Origin: Candidatus Finniella inopinata
Lineage (GTDB): Bacteria > Pseudomonadota > Alphaproteobacteria > Holosporales > Holosporaceae
Length of the DNA: 64,000 nucleotides
Direction of reading: 5' to 3'
NCBI GenBank assembly: GCA_945888455.1
Contig: CAMCZV010000001.1
Span: 104,582-168,581 of the forward strand
In this document: piece by piece, positions 28,525 to 38,682 of the stretch
Position numbering within the stretch: the stretch's first letter is position 1
Layout of the letters: the number at the start of each line of letters is the position of its first letter
Translations under genes and position numbers: made by a program
The notes under the pieces: model-generated
What the model was told of the DNA's origin: nothing
Database searches by the model: none
Seen by the model: the letters and a program-made list of their open reading frames with translations, nothing else

Positions 28525-30585
28525 CTACATGGCCAAAACCAAAGGCCCCAAAACAGAAAAATGATCAATGGTTTGACGCAACAGACCTAAACGCGCCTGG
28601 GCAAAAGGTTCTTCTTGCACCTTGATGCAATCCAAAAATGCATTTAATGCCCCTGTCCATTGGGGTAAAACATCATAAGAGCACGGCACATCCAACAAGG
28701 CCACAATGGCGCCTTCCAAGGCGTTGTCCAGCACAGAAAAATCCTTGCTGCTGTCTTGATTCTGCATCTGTTCCGCCAAAGCATAAACGCGACGATAGGC
28801 CGATATAAAATCCCCATGGTCGTTCAACAGCATGGCCAGTTGTTCCGCTTTGTTCCACATATCCCATATGTTTTGGCCTGTGCACAAGGATTTTATGGCA
28901 CTGGGATTGTTCAACATTTCAGACTCTTTGATCAAAAAAGCCAAACGATCCTGAAAAAACATCCGTAATTTTTCCATACCCTGATCATCACAATCGGACA
29001 AAAAACCTTGCCCTTGATAGTGCGAAACCGCTTGTCCAATGAATGCATCCAAATCCAAAGAAATTCCATGGGAAACAATGGCTTTGATGACGGACTGACA
29101 GGTGCGACGCAACGCCATAGGATCTTTTGATCCAGAAGGAATCCGAGCCAGGGCAAAAAAGCCCACCAGTGTATCCATGCCATCGGCTATGGCCAAAAAA
29201 GCCCCCAAAATTCCACCTTTTTTCAGATCCACAATGCGACCGCGCCCATAATGATAGACCTGTTGCAAGGCATCCGCCACCGCTGAATCAACCCCCTGAT
29301 GTTTTGCATAATATCGCCCCATAACCCCTTGCAGAACGGGAAATTCACCCACCATGGCCGTTAATAAATCACATTTGCTTAATAAGGCCACCTGCTCTGC
29401 CCATTCCAACACATCCTTTTGCCCTGCATGATGCACAATCCAAGACATCAACCCCTTTAAACGCAGAGTTTTATCGCGTAACGTACCCAAGCCTTGAAAA
29501 AACGACCTGTCGCCCAAGGCATCCAAACGACTGCTTAGGGGTGTTTTTAAATCCAATGTCCAAAAAAACAAGGCGTCTGACAAACGGGCATCCACCACCC
29601 GTTCATATCCCTGTCTGACCACAGCATCGTGCACTGGACCATCGGCAATCATAATAAAATAGGGCAAAATCTGGTCTGGCTTTTCCGCACAACGCAAACT
29701 GAAACATTTTTGATGCACCTGCAACGTCGTGATGATGACTTCTGGCGACAATGTTAAAAATTTCGGATTAAAGGCACACACCACCGCCACAGGCCATTGG
29801 GCCAGGCCTGCATTTTCCTCGACCAATGCGTCAAACGTATCCCCACACACCGTCGCATTCTGTTCTTGGGCCAATCGTTGTACATCATGGGCAATACGCT
29901 CTGATCTCGCAGCGTGATCGACGATAACGCCAGAATGCGCCAACTGTATCGTATAGGTTTCTGGTGAAACAATACGCATACCAAAGCGAGAATGGGGTCC
30001 ATTTTGATACAAAACATCCGCCGGAACATCAAAAAAATCCTTGTGGGGGGCCAATCGGTGTGCCTCTGACCAGGATCCCGACTGAACCCCATTAAATGAC
30101 CATTCTAAGGGCGTTTCTGCATACAACGTCACCATCCAGCGAATGGGGCGAATCCATGTTTGATCCCCCGTCCAAACCATTCGTTTTGGCCAAAACATAT
30201 GGGTTAACACATCATGACACAGTTGAACCAACAGCGTTTCCATGGGTTCTTGCTTTGCAGCCAACGTGGCGGACCACACCTTCCCTTTGGGTGTTAACAC
30301 TTGAGTGCATTCCTCTGGTTGCACACCATAGGTCCGACAAAATCCTGCAAAGGCTTTTTCACCCAAATCCACCAATGGCCCTTGTTTCACCACCGCTTGG
30401 CTTAAAACAGGAAAAATAGAGCTTAATCGGACCCCTAATCGCCGAGGCGTAATCCACGTTTTTACCCCCTGCACAATCAACGTTCCACTGTGCTGCATGA
30501 CCAAACGTTCCAAGGTTTCTTGTGCGCCTTTCTGCATGCGTGCGGGAATTTCTTCGCACCCAATTTCCCATAAAAAATCAGACAT
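28525..30585 (-). CDS. glyS: Glycyl-tRNA synthetase beta subunit
   Basis: Large subunit of the bacterial alpha2beta2 glycyl-tRNA synthetase, responsible for tRNA recognition. It starts MSDFLWEIGCEEIPARMQKG, the diagnostic N-terminus. An HD-like region and the C-terminal anticodon-binding segment (NAFLDCIKVQEEPFAQARLG) complete 686 residues, the usual size. It starts 2 bases after the glyQ stop, so the two are translated as a coupled pair. Confidence 0.96.
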   Translation of the reverse strand: MSDFLWEIGCEEIPARMQKGAQETLERLVMQHSGTLIVQGVKTWITPRRLGVRLSSIFPVLSQAVVKQGPLVDLGEKAFAGFCRTYGVQPEECTQVLTPKGKVWSATLAAKQEPMETLLVQLCHDVLTHMFWPKRMVWTGDQTWIRPIRWMVTLYAETPLEWSFNGVQSGSWSEAHRLAPHKDFFDVPADVLYQNGPHSRFGMRIVSPETYTIQLAHSGVIVDHAARSERIAHDVQRLAQEQNATVCGDTFDALVEENAGLAQWPVAVVCAFNPKFLTLSPEVIITTLQVHQKCFSLRCAEKPDQILPYFIMIADGPVHDAVVRQGYERVVDARLSDALFFWTLDLKTPLSSRLDALGDRSFFQGLGTLRDKTLRLKGLMSWIVHHAGQKDVLEWAEQVALLSKCDLLTAMVGEFPVLQGVMGRYYAKHQGVDSAVADALQQVYHYGRGRIVDLKKGGILGAFLAIADGMDTLVGFFALARIPSGSKDPMALRRTCQSVIKAIVSHGISLDLDAFIGQAVSHYQGQGFLSDCDDQGMEKLRMFFQDRLAFLIKESEMLNNPSAIKSLCTGQNIWDMWNKAEQLAMLLNDHGDFISAYRRVYALAEQMQNQDSSKDFSVLDNALEGAIVALLDVPCSYDVLPQWTGALNAFLDCIKVQEEPFAQARLGLLRQTIDHFSVLGPLVLAM

Positions 30586-30587
30586 AC

Positions 30588-31550
30588 TTATGAATCCTGT
30601 GTAAAATGTCCCTTGATTTCCACGACCTTTTCATCCCCATTCGCCAGTGTCTGATCTGATTCCTTGGTCAAACTTTGATCTCGAATCCATGCCGCACAAC
30701 AGGCGCTGGCCAAATGACGAATGCGCGCAATATTTTCTGCCCTCTGGGCCACACTGATGGCGCCGCGTGCATCCAAAATGTTAAAGATATGGTTGGCCTG
30801 AATGACGTAATCATAGGCCGGCAATACCAATTGCTTCTCCAACGCCAATGCCCCCCAGGTCAAAGCATCCTCAAAATGCTGCATCAATCCTGAAACAGGT
30901 GCATGTTCAAAACACCATGCCGAAAACTGTTGTTCTCCGCGCAAAGCCACATCACCCCACGTATACGGCGCATCGGAATCGGGATTATTCCAGGCCAAAT
31001 CAAAGAAACTGTCTTTGTTTTGTAAAAACAGGGCGATGCGCTCTAACCCATAGGTGATTTCCGCAGAAACGGGAGAACAGGCTATGCCTCCCATTTGTTG
31101 GAAATAGGTAAATTGAGTGACCTCCATACCATCCAACCATACCTCCCACCCCAAACCCGCCGCCCCCAAAGAGGGGTTTTCCCAGTCGTCCTCGACAAAA
31201 CGGATATCGTGTTTCTGGGTATCAATGCCCAGGCATTCGTAACTGCGCAGCAACAAATCCTGAACATCCTCTGGGGCTGGTTTTAAAATCACTTGAAATT
31301 GGTGGTATTTTTGAACGCGATTGGGGTTTTCACCATATCGTCCATCGCTGGGCCGTCGACACGGCTGAACAAAGGCGGCTTTCCATGGTTTTTGTGTCAA
31401 GGCATACAACGCCGTAAAAGGGCTGGATGTGCCTGCCCCCATTTCCAGATCATACCCTTGCAACATGACACAGCCCTGGCCTGCCCAAAATTCTTGTAAC
31501 GTCAACACCATGGATTGAAAAGAGCGTGCCTGGATCATAGAGAAAAACAT
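30588..31550 (-). CDS. glyQ: Glycyl-tRNA synthetase alpha subunit
   Basis: Catalytic subunit of glycyl-tRNA synthetase (class II). Typical blocks are FQSMVLTLQEFWAGQGCVML, RRPSDGRYGENPNRVQ, VEDDWENPSLGAAGLGWEVW and VTQFTYFQQMGG. Length is 320 residues. A second in-frame ATG at 31538 (MIQARSFQ) aligns better with many homologues; neither start has a clear ribosome site. First gene of a glyQ-glyS pair, with lysK next. Confidence 0.96.
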   Translation of the reverse strand: MFFSMIQARSFQSMVLTLQEFWAGQGCVMLQGYDLEMGAGTSSPFTALYALTQKPWKAAFVQPCRRPSDGRYGENPNRVQKYHQFQVILKPAPEDVQDLLLRSYECLGIDTQKHDIRFVEDDWENPSLGAAGLGWEVWLDGMEVTQFTYFQQMGGIACSPVSAEITYGLERIALFLQNKDSFFDLAWNNPDSDAPYTWGDVALRGEQQFSAWCFEHAPVSGLMQHFEDALTWGALALEKQLVLPAYDYVIQANHIFNILDARGAISVAQRAENIARIRHLASACCAAWIRDQSLTKESDQTLANGDEKVVEIKGHFTQDS

Positions 31551-31797
31551 GGATTAGAATACATACACCATACCAAAAAACCCCAGACATTCGCAATGAG
31601 ATAAGGTTTGATTTGCCATTTTTTCTGTACAGAACCCCGCCAGGTTTTGTGATATGCCCTGGGGGGATCCGTTGCGCCTTTTAAACGTTGGCGGGTCCGT
31701 TATCAGGCAGTGGTTTTAACCATCACCCGACGTCTTCAGCACAGGCACCATCAACATCGGCAGCCCCGGTCACATCACCCGATCTGTTTTTCAACCC

Positions 31798-32478
31798 TTA
31801 CATTCCCAGGTCTGACATAACAGAGCGTAAATCTTTAATTGTGTTTTCAAATATTCGGATGTCTTCATTTTTTTCAGCCTTCTCTGCATCGGAAACAGCC
31901 TCCTTTGAACGAATATTCTCAAGTTTTGATTTCAGTTCAGCTATTTTTGCTTTCGCTTCTGGCTTTTTAAACTCAGCCAGCTCTTTTGCCCCTTTCAGCC
32001 AGCCGGTTTGCAGAGCATATTCTTCATCCTCATAGTTATCGCCACCCAAATACGCTTCTGCCGACTCTATTCGATGTTTTACCTCATCATCCAAGGTTTC
32101 CTTCAGACCCCTTGCATTAACGATACCCCCAAAACTTTTCTTATAGTCTTCTAGAACATCACTGGCCAGGGTGGAAATTATTGCTGAATCCATATCGGCA
32201 TCTTTGACCTCTTGGCGCGCATTATCGTCAAGCCAGAGTTTATCCTGGTTTGGCATAAAGGATCGATCCTGGGACAAACCCGAAATCCCCAGATACTTAT
32301 CGCTAACCATCTCTGAAGACAAAAGATCCTGGGCGATTTTATGAACGCTGTTGCCCTCATCGATCTTGGATCTCAAGTACACCCGTGCATCTTCACGATC
32401 ATTTCTCCGCTCTACGGCACTTGTTTGATCTATCACAAGAAGCGCAAACGCAATAGCCAATACCTTATAATTTTTCAT
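31798..32478 (-). CDS. Unrecognised secreted protein, 226 residues
   Basis: Function unknown. MKNYKVLAIAFALLVIDQTS is a good signal peptide, with cleavage likely after SAV or nearby. The mature protein is highly charged and helical, with a coiled-coil-like C-terminal third (KAKIAELKSKLENIRSKEAV). No known domain was seen. After the TAA stop the same frame stays open for 24 more codons (rich in D, G, A, V) to a TGA, which may be the remains of a longer tail. A good promoter lies upstream. One of several orphan secreted proteins here. Confidence 0.72.
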   Translation of the reverse strand: MKNYKVLAIAFALLVIDQTSAVERRNDREDARVYLRSKIDEGNSVHKIAQDLLSSEMVSDKYLGISGLSQDRSFMPNQDKLWLDDNARQEVKDADMDSAIISTLASDVLEDYKKSFGGIVNARGLKETLDDEVKHRIESAEAYLGGDNYEDEEYALQTGWLKGAKELAEFKKPEAKAKIAELKSKLENIRSKEAVSDAEKAEKNEDIRIFENTIKDLRSVMSDLGM

Positions 32479-32509
32479 TTTAATATTTCTTGTTATTATA
32501 TCTAATTAA

Positions 32510-32539
32510 ATCTTATCATAAAAAAAAACACCTTGTCAA
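32510..32539 (-). promoter_or_regulatory. Promoter of the 226-residue secreted protein
   Basis: On the minus strand TTGACA (32539-32534) is separated by 18 bases from TAAGAT (32515-32510), a good sigma-70-like match. The predicted start of transcription lies about 25 bases before the ATG at 32478. Confidence 0.6.
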
Positions 32540-32737
32540 TGTTTTTTATTTAAAAACAAGAAAATGTTTGATTGATAACGTTAATGACAATCTAATATCA
32601 ATTGTTTTTGAATACCTGTATGCAAAAAAATCACCAATTACGTAAAACGCCTTGACAACACTCCGCCAAAAATCGGATAGGCAAACTGGCCCACACCATC
32701 AAATCATGGGCATCAAAAGAGTCTCTCTGATAAACAC
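32540..32737. other. AT-rich spacer without a gene
   Basis: Part of a 385-base stretch between a secreted-protein gene and the pseudouridine synthase gene. Apart from the promoter on one side and the terminator on the other I see no coding or structured element. Confidence 0.5.
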
Positions 32738-32785
32738 AAAAAAAACCCCCCGGTCAGATAACATGACAAGGGGGGGGTGTTTTTG
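32738..32785 (-). terminator. Terminator of the pseudouridine synthase gene
   Basis: On the minus strand a run of eight C pairs with six G across an 18-base loop and is followed by eight T (32745-32738). The A-rich 5' side can extend the stem. It stands about 80 bases beyond the stop of the 32864-34375 gene. Confidence 0.75.
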
Positions 32786-32863
32786 CAAAGGACAGGTGGA
32801 ATGAGGACGGTTTTTTCCGAGGCCTGATGATGGGGCTTTTCTTAAAACGCTTTTTTGTCCTGT

Positions 32864-34375
32864 TTACTTGTCCAGTTTCAATGTGGGCCGAGGTGTTTTA
32901 GGGCTACGGGACACAGGTTTGCCGATCCGTGGGGCACCATATGCTGGTCGCGATCCACCTTCGCTGGATGGTCGAGATGGACCATAGGCTGGTCGCGGAG
33001 AATCCGATCGTGGGGCACCGTATGCTGGTTTACCCTCGCCAAAAGAACGAGGCTTGGAGCCATAGGCTGGACGCGGAGAATCTGACCTTGGGGCACCGTA
33101 TGCTGGTTTACCCTCGCCAAAAGAGCGTGGCTTTGATCCGTACGCTGGTCTTGGAGAATCTGATCGAGGCGCCCCGCCACCGTACGCTGGGCGTGATCCT
33201 GAACTGCCTTCGCTGGATGGTCGAGATGAACCGTACGCTGGACGTGATCCTGACGATGAACCATAGGCCGCACGTGGGGCCGAACCATAAGACGGTTTAC
33301 CCTCGCCAAAAGAGCGTGGCTTTGATCCGTACGCTGGTCTTGGAGAATCTGATCGAGGAGCCCCGCCACCGTACGCTGGACGTGATCCTGAACTGCCTTC
33401 GCTGGATGGTCGAGATGAACCGTACGCTGGACGTGATCCTGACGATGAACCATAGGCCGCACGTGGGGCGGATTCGCCACCCTCCTCTGTCTGTTTGGGC
33501 GCACGTTTTTCCCAACGACTCTTTATGGCATTCTGCTTGATTTCCTCATTTCTGCCAGAATGTTCGCTGCGCTTTCCACAAAATTGGGCAGAAAAAACAG
33601 ATCTGGGCTTGCCGTCTGTTCGGCGCGGTATAGAGCCAGGCTGCCTCTGGGACAGACGCTTTTTTTCCTCTTCCACACTGGCCAAAAAGGCATCCACTGC
33701 TGCATCCTCTACGGGAATGACGTTACCAGCCACAAGGCCACCTAAACGAAATGGACCAAAGGAAATGCGCATCAATCGAGTCACGTGCTGGTTGATGGCC
33801 GACATCAGGACGCGAATTTCTCGCTTTTTTCCCTCGGTTAATGTCACCAAAACCTGGCTGCAGCCATCGGATTGGCGTTCTACCATGATGCGACATGGGC
33901 GATAATAAATATCTTCTATGGTCATGCCATTTTCCAGCGCATTAATGCGATCTTCTGTCAATTGTCCACGCACCCAAACGCGATAGCATCGATTTAATCG
34001 ACCCTTTTCCAAAGAATGCGCCACGGATGGGGCATTGGTTAACAACAACAACCCCTCGGATTCATAATCCAAACGACCCACACAAACCAAGGGGCCTTCG
34101 GGTAACTGGGGACGCAAGGCATCAAAAACCGTTGGGCGACCTTGGGGATCAAAACGGGTCACCAATTCGCCGACGGGTTTATAATAAAGCCACATTTTTG
34201 GCGAAGGCGGCAACAGCAAATCTGCGCCATCCAGAGCAATGGTCGTAAATGATTCGGCATAAAAATCTGTGGCCACCACGCCGTCCACCGCGATTCGGCC
34301 CATTTTGATGGCTTGCTCTGCCTGGCGCCGGGATAAGGGAGCGCGCTGAGCAATATAGGGGGCTAATCGAATCAC
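32864..34375 (-). CDS. rluB: RsuA/RluB-family pseudouridine synthase with RPAYG-repeat tail
   Basis: Probably modifies uridine in 23S rRNA. The N-terminal S4 RNA-binding domain (about residues 5-50) is followed by the RsuA/RluB/RluE catalytic domain with Asp103 in GRLDYESEGLLLLTN and the KKREIRVL block; the enzyme ends near residue 245. The last ~195 residues (from ~302) are a low-complexity tail built on RPAYG, RAAYG and KPAYG units joined by S/G/P/R linkers. A 63-residue block is repeated twice, and a 26-residue sub-unit again after it. Basic tails are common in alphaproteobacterial RluB, but this one is unusually regular. RluB versus a sister enzyme is not certain. Divergent from nusA. Confidence 0.88.
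   Translation of the reverse strand: MIRLAPYIAQRAPLSRRQAEQAIKMGRIAVDGVVATDFYAESFTTIALDGADLLLPPSPKMWLYYKPVGELVTRFDPQGRPTVFDALRPQLPEGPLVCVGRLDYESEGLLLLTNAPSVAHSLEKGRLNRCYRVWVRGQLTEDRINALENGMTIEDIYYRPCRIMVERQSDGCSQVLVTLTEGKKREIRVLMSAINQHVTRLMRISFGPFRLGGLVAGNVIPVEDAAVDAFLASVEEEKKRLSQRQPGSIPRRTDGKPRSVFSAQFCGKRSEHSGRNEEIKQNAIKSRWEKRAPKQTEEGGESAPRAAYGSSSGSRPAYGSSRPSSEGSSGSRPAYGGGAPRSDSPRPAYGSKPRSFGEGKPSYGSAPRAAYGSSSGSRPAYGSSRPSSEGSSGSRPAYGGGAPRSDSPRPAYGSKPRSFGEGKPAYGAPRSDSPRPAYGSKPRSFGEGKPAYGAPRSDSPRPAYGPSRPSSEGGSRPAYGAPRIGKPVSRSPKTPRPTLKLDK
33017..33172 (-). repeat. Tandem 78-bp coding sub-repeats in the rluB tail
   Basis: A 26-residue unit beginning APRSDSPRPAYGSKP occurs at 33172-33095 (the end of the second 189-bp copy) and again at 33094-33017, with a partial third copy after it. 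Length variation between strains would be expected. Confidence 0.85.
33095..33472 (-). repeat. Two tandem 189-bp coding repeats in the rluB tail
   Basis: Copy 1 at 33284-33472 and copy 2 at 33095-33283 encode the same 63-residue block with very few base differences. Each holds three RPAYG motifs. The near identity points to recent duplication or gene conversion. Confidence 0.9.
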
Positions 34376-34461
34376 AAGAGGACCACTGGAATAATGAAAT
34401 GTACGTTGTTAGCATGGCACAATCCCAGCGCCATGGAAATAGCGCGCCCTTTGACTCTACC

Positions 34462-34487
34462 TTTTATTCGTAAAAAAACGAATAAAA
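34462..34487. other. AT-rich hairpin in the rluB-nusA divergent spacer
   Basis: TTTTATTCGT and ACGAATAAAA form an inverted repeat of about 10 bp around an A-rich loop. It stands upstream of the predicted nusA promoter, so it may be an operator-like palindrome or part of the rluB leader. No direct evidence of function. Confidence 0.4.
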
Positions 34488-34533
34488 AACCGCTTGTCAA
34501 TGGACAAAAAAAGAGATAAGGTTGAAAAAACTA

Positions 34534-34563
34534 TTGATCGATCAAACGGTTTGGGGATATGAT
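34534..34563 (+). promoter_or_regulatory. Predicted promoter of nusA-infB
   Basis: TTGATC (34534-34539), an 18-base spacer and TATGAT (34558-34563) match the sigma-70 pattern well. It would give a leader of about 100 bases before the nusA ATG at 34670. Confidence 0.6.
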
Positions 34564-34669
34564 CCATGCATTTTGTAGATCTCTTGAATTAAATAGGGGA
34601 AAGGAAAGAGGATAGCATGTGCTTTTAATTCTTTTTACCCTCTTGTGTAAAAAAGGAGTAATTGTACCT

Positions 34670-36178
34670 ATGGCTACTCGCGGTGTCCCAGAAACCCCAA
34701 ATTTTGAATCCCTTGGCACTCTGTTAATCAGAGAAGCAGATATTCTAGCTCGGGAAAAATGCCTTTCTCCTCAGGTCCTTTTTGAATGTTTAGAGCAATC
34801 CTTTCAAAAAGTAATGGCCGATATTTATGGATCATCCCACGATATTCGGGTTGCGATTCATCGAACCAGTGGCGCCATCACTGTGGCAAGATATATGCAT
34901 GTTGTGGATCATGTTCGCAATGCGTTAAAAGAGGTCTCTGTGACGGAATCCGATGGCGTTCCTGTGGGCGACTATATTATAGACGAATTGCCCTTGCCTC
35001 CTTTTAACCGAGTCACCGTTCAGAATTTGAAAACAGCTCTGGTTAAAAATATTCAAGAAGTCGAGCGCACCCTGCAGTACAATGAATTCAAAGATCGGGT
35101 CGGTCATATTATTTCAGGCGTAGTCAAGCAGGTGGAAAACGGTAATTTTATTATGGATATTGGTCGTGCCGAAGGCGTTATTTTGCGAAATGATATGATC
35201 CCACGGGAAAATTATCGTGTCGGTGATCGGATCAAGGCCTATATTTATGCCGTGAAACGCGAAGCACGCGGACCTCAGATTTTTATGTCGCGCACACACC
35301 CTGGATTTCTCATTAAATTGTTTGCCAAAGAAGTGCCCGAAATTTACGATGGCTTGATTGAGATCAAAGCCGCCGCCAGAGATCCAGGCAGTCGAGCCAA
35401 AGTGGCCATTATATCGCGCGACGAACAACGGTCTTTTGACGCCATTGGCGCTTGTGTAGGGGTTAGAGGAAATCGGGTTAATGCCGTAAGCCAAGAATTA
35501 CAGGGTGAAAAAATCGACATTATTCCTTGGTCACCAGAACTGCCTGTTTTTGTGATCAACGCCTTAACACCAGCCGAAGCCATCAAGGTGATTGTGGTCA
35601 AAGATACCCACATGAAGGTTGTGGTTCCAGACCATCAACAAAGCATCGCCATTGGTCGACGGGGTCAGAATGTCAAGCTGGCCCACCAATTAACAGGATG
35701 CACCATTGAAATTGTGACGGAAAGTGTGGAAAGCCAGCAACGCACCCAATTCCGTCAAGAGGCAACTGCCCTGTTTATGGACAAATTGGACGTGGATGAA
35801 CTGATGGCACATTTCTTGGTGTCCGAGGGTTTTGAAACCATCGAAGACTTGGCTCAATCCTCTATGGAAGAGTTAGCCTCCATGCCCGGCATGACCCCAG
35901 AAGTGGCCACCGAGTTAAAAGAACGGGCCATAGAGGCTGTGGATGAAAAAGAGAAGGCGCTGGCTTCAGCGTTTACGCGCAGTGGCGGAGATGTCGCAAT
36001 TGTAAAAATTGGGTTTCCTGTGCAAGCTTTGTCTTGCCTATTATCTCATAAGGTGGTATCCCTGAAGAACCTAGCTGATTTATCCCTAGATGAGCTGCTG
36101 GATATCATCAAGCCGAAAGGCGCGATATTAGAACAAGAGCAATGGGGTGAATTAATTTTGAGGGCACGATCACTATGA
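34670..36178 (+). CDS. nusA: Transcription termination/antitermination factor NusA
   Basis: Binds RNA polymerase and modulates pausing, termination and rRNA antitermination. ATG 34670 has AGGAG 11 bases upstream; an earlier in-frame start at 34619 has none. An N-terminal polymerase-binding domain, an S1 domain (GHIISGVVKQVENGNFIMDI near residue 140) and two KH domains (ACVGVRGNRV; AIGRRGQNVKLAHQL) are visible, then acidic helical repeats (MPGMTPEVATELKERA). Length is 502 residues. Its TGA overlaps the infB ATG by four bases. rimP, usually just upstream, is absent, as is the ylxR gene often found between nusA and infB. Confidence 0.97.
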   Translation: MATRGVPETPNFESLGTLLIREADILAREKCLSPQVLFECLEQSFQKVMADIYGSSHDIRVAIHRTSGAITVARYMHVVDHVRNALKEVSVTESDGVPVGDYIIDELPLPPFNRVTVQNLKTALVKNIQEVERTLQYNEFKDRVGHIISGVVKQVENGNFIMDIGRAEGVILRNDMIPRENYRVGDRIKAYIYAVKREARGPQIFMSRTHPGFLIKLFAKEVPEIYDGLIEIKAAARDPGSRAKVAIISRDEQRSFDAIGACVGVRGNRVNAVSQELQGEKIDIIPWSPELPVFVINALTPAEAIKVIVVKDTHMKVVVPDHQQSIAIGRRGQNVKLAHQLTGCTIEIVTESVESQQRTQFRQEATALFMDKLDVDELMAHFLVSEGFETIEDLAQSSMEELASMPGMTPEVATELKERAIEAVDEKEKALASAFTRSGGDVAIVKIGFPVQALSCLLSHKVVSLKNLADLSLDELLDIIKPKGAILEQEQWGELILRARSL

Positions 36179-38682
36179 CGGATGAAAAAATGACGGAAGA
36201 AAAGAAAAAGCGCAAACCTTTGGGTCTACAAATTCCGTCAACACCACAAGGCCAAGCGCCTGGCCAAATCAGGCAAAGCTTGTCCCATGGGCGGTCTAAA
36301 AATGTCACGGTCGAAGTCAAACGCCGTCGTCAATCTAGCGGCAGTGGCCCTGATCGCGACACAGGAACACGATTAACGGGTCAAGAGCAAACGGTGCGGT
36401 TAAAGGCATTGCAAGAGGCTCTGATTGTCCAAGAGCAGCAAACGGCGCTGCAGGCGGCCCACGATTTGTTCCAAGCATCCCATGCTCCTGTGGAGACGCA
36501 CGCAGAACCAGCCGAGCAATCGGATGCAGTGAACGCCGTTGGTGGGTCTGATGAAGATCTCTCCACTACGCGCGATTTTGGCAATATGGACAAGCATTCT
36601 GATGCTGGTTCATTCCCTGTGGCATCTGCAGAGTCCGTTTCTGCCCCCGTTGCACCAGCGGTTGAATTAACGGCCGAAGAACGTTTTGCAGAAAACCTGA
36701 AAAAACGTCGATCCAACAAAGAAGATCGTCCAGAAATGTCCAGCAAGGAAAAAGAACCTTATGGCAAAACAGAAGCCATTAAGAAATCGCAAAAAGCGGG
36801 TAGAAAAAAGGATGTCAAAGTATTTCCGGGTGATTTGGCCGATGCAGAAGATTATCACAGACCTGTTTTAGGATTAAAAAAGTTGAGAAAAAACAGATTT
36901 GATGGATCAAAAAATCGATCCTCTAAATCCAGCAGCACCACCCCATCGGTGATCATAAGAGACCGCATCAGCATAGAAGATTTGGCTCATCAAATGGGGG
37001 AAAAAGTCACCGTTGTGATTCGCAGTTTAAACAAAATGGGCATGACGGTCACGCCTCAAAGCTCTATTGATGGGGACAGCGCACAGCTTTTTGGAGAAGA
37101 GCGTGGCTGCATGGTAAAAAGAGACCTTAACGAAAATCTAGAGCACGCCTTGTGGAATCAAGAGGCCTCTGATGCCGTTACCCGCCCGCCCGTCGTAACC
37201 GTTATGGGCCATGTGGACCACGGAAAAACGTCTCTGCTGGATGCATTGCGAAAAACAGACGTGGTGGCCAAGGAATCTGGTGGCATTACCCAGCATATTG
37301 GAGCATATCAGGTTCATTTGCCTTCTGGAAAAGTCATTACGTTTATTGACACCCCTGGTCACCAAGCCTTTACAAAAATGCGTGCACGCGGGGCAGAAAT
37401 GACGGATATCGTGATTTTAGTTGTTGCGGCTGATGATGGTATTAATGCCCAGACCGTAGAAGCCATTGCCCACTGTAAGGCAGCAAACGTGCCCATGATT
37501 GTGGCCATTAACAAAATAGACAAACCGGGCGCCCGACCAGATTATGTCCGCCAACAATTACTGAGCCATGAAATTGTGGTAGAAAAACTGGGCGGAGATG
37601 TCCAAGACGTCGAGGTGTCGGCCCTGCAAGGCATTGGTTTGGATGATTTAGAAGAAGCCATTGTGTTGCAAGCCGAATTATTGGGCTTGGCGTCCAGTCA
37701 AACCATTCGCGCAAAGGGTGTCATTTTGGAAACCCATGTGAAAAAAGGGTATGGCTCTGTGGCCACCTTGATGGTCCAAGAGGGCACATTACGCAAGGGT
37801 GATTTATTTGTGGTGGGTACCACATGGGGACGCGTGCGTCTGTTGTTTGATGATGCCGGTAAAACCGTATCGGATGCCACAGCATCACAACCTGTAGAGG
37901 TGGTGGGATTTTCCGAATTACCCCAATCCGGTGATCTATTCATGGTTGTACCATCAGAAAGCGCGGCAAAGGAATTTGTAGCCTGGAAAAAAGAGCACCT
38001 AGCCAGCATCAAAGAAGACAGCATCAGCACGCAGTTTTCTCTGGCTGACCATTTAAAGAGTCAAAATCAGAAAGAAAAAGCGGTGGTGATCAAGGCCGAT
38101 GCTCAGGGTTCTTTGGAAGGAATTTTGAACGAATTGGCCAAGATTAACCATGATGAAATTCAATTAAAAATTATCAGTACAGGTGTTGGGGCCATCAATG
38201 AAGGAGACGCCTTGTTGGCCATTGCATCTGGTGCTCTGATCATTAATTTCAATGCCCCTGTTTTGCCCGAAGCGCGCAAACTGATTGAAAGCAAGGGCTT
38301 GTGTGTCCTGCACCACAAAATCATTTATCGCGTTACCGATGATGTACGGGAAATTTTGTCCGGATTGTTGCCCCCTGTGTATCAAGAAGAATGGTTGGGT
38401 CGAGCACAAGTGATGCAGGTTTTTCATGTGAAAAAAGAATCCGCCATTGCGGGTTGTTTGATCAAAGAGGGACTGTTGCGTCGCAGCGAGAGCATTCGTG
38501 TTTTGCGTGGTGGTAAAGTGGTTTACGAGGGATCACTGAAAACCTTGCGACATATCAAAGACGATGTTCGGGAAAAAACCGCTGGCCACGAATGTGGTGT
38601 CATGTTGGATGGGTATTCTGATTTTCATGTGGATGATGTCATTGAATGCTTTACCCGCAAACGCGTCGAGCGATCGGTCTGA
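36175..38682 (+). CDS. infB: Translation initiation factor IF-2
   Basis: GTPase that places initiator tRNA on the ribosome. The first ~230 residues are charged, low-complexity sequence as in other alphaproteobacterial IF-2. An IF2-N domain ([20 protein letters not shown]) precedes the G domain with [26 protein letters not shown] and NKIDKPGA. Domains II-IV follow to residue 835. It overlaps nusA by ATGA. The usual followers rbfA, truB and rpsO are not found; a 620-base gene-poor stretch follows instead. Confidence 0.97.
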   Translation: MTDEKMTEEKKKRKPLGLQIPSTPQGQAPGQIRQSLSHGRSKNVTVEVKRRRQSSGSGPDRDTGTRLTGQEQTVRLKALQEALIVQEQQTALQAAHDLFQASHAPVETHAEPAEQSDAVNAVGGSDEDLSTTRDFGNMDKHSDAGSFPVASAESVSAPVAPAVELTAEERFAENLKKRRSNKEDRPEMSSKEKEPYGKTEAIKKSQKAGRKKDVKVFPGDLADAEDYHRPVLGLKKLRKNRFDGSKNRSSKSSSTTPSVIIRDRISIEDLAHQMGEKVTVVIRSLNKMGMTVTPQSSIDGDSAQLFGEERGCMVKRDLNENLEHALWNQEASDAVTRPPVVTVMGHVDHGKTSLLDALRKTDVVAKESGGITQHIGAYQVHLPSGKVITFIDTPGHQAFTKMRARGAEMTDIVILVVAADDGINAQTVEAIAHCKAANVPMIVAINKIDKPGARPDYVRQQLLSHEIVVEKLGGDVQDVEVSALQGIGLDDLEEAIVLQAELLGLASSQTIRAKGVILETHVKKGYGSVATLMVQEGTLRKGDLFVVGTTWGRVRLLFDDAGKTVSDATASQPVEVVGFSELPQSGDLFMVVPSESAAKEFVAWKKEHLASIKEDSISTQFSLADHLKSQNQKEKAVVIKADAQGSLEGILNELAKINHDEIQLKIISTGVGAINEGDALLAIASGALIINFNAPVLPEARKLIESKGLCVLHHKIIYRVTDDVREILSGLLPPVYQEEWLGRAQVMQVFHVKKESAIAGCLIKEGLLRRSESIRVLRGGKVVYEGSLKTLRHIKDDVREKTAGHECGVMLDGYSDFHVDDVIECFTRKRVERSV

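Noticed and set aside
33017-33472. CRISPR array suggested by regularly spaced repeats
   Set aside because: The repeats are contiguous, coding and have no unique spacers of constant length; no cas genes are in the window.
32878-33540. Long open frames in other frames and on the plus strand (about 200 codons each) over the rluB tail
   Set aside because: They are shadows created by the in-frame 78/189-bp repeats; the minus-strand frame joined to the S4/catalytic domains is the real gene.
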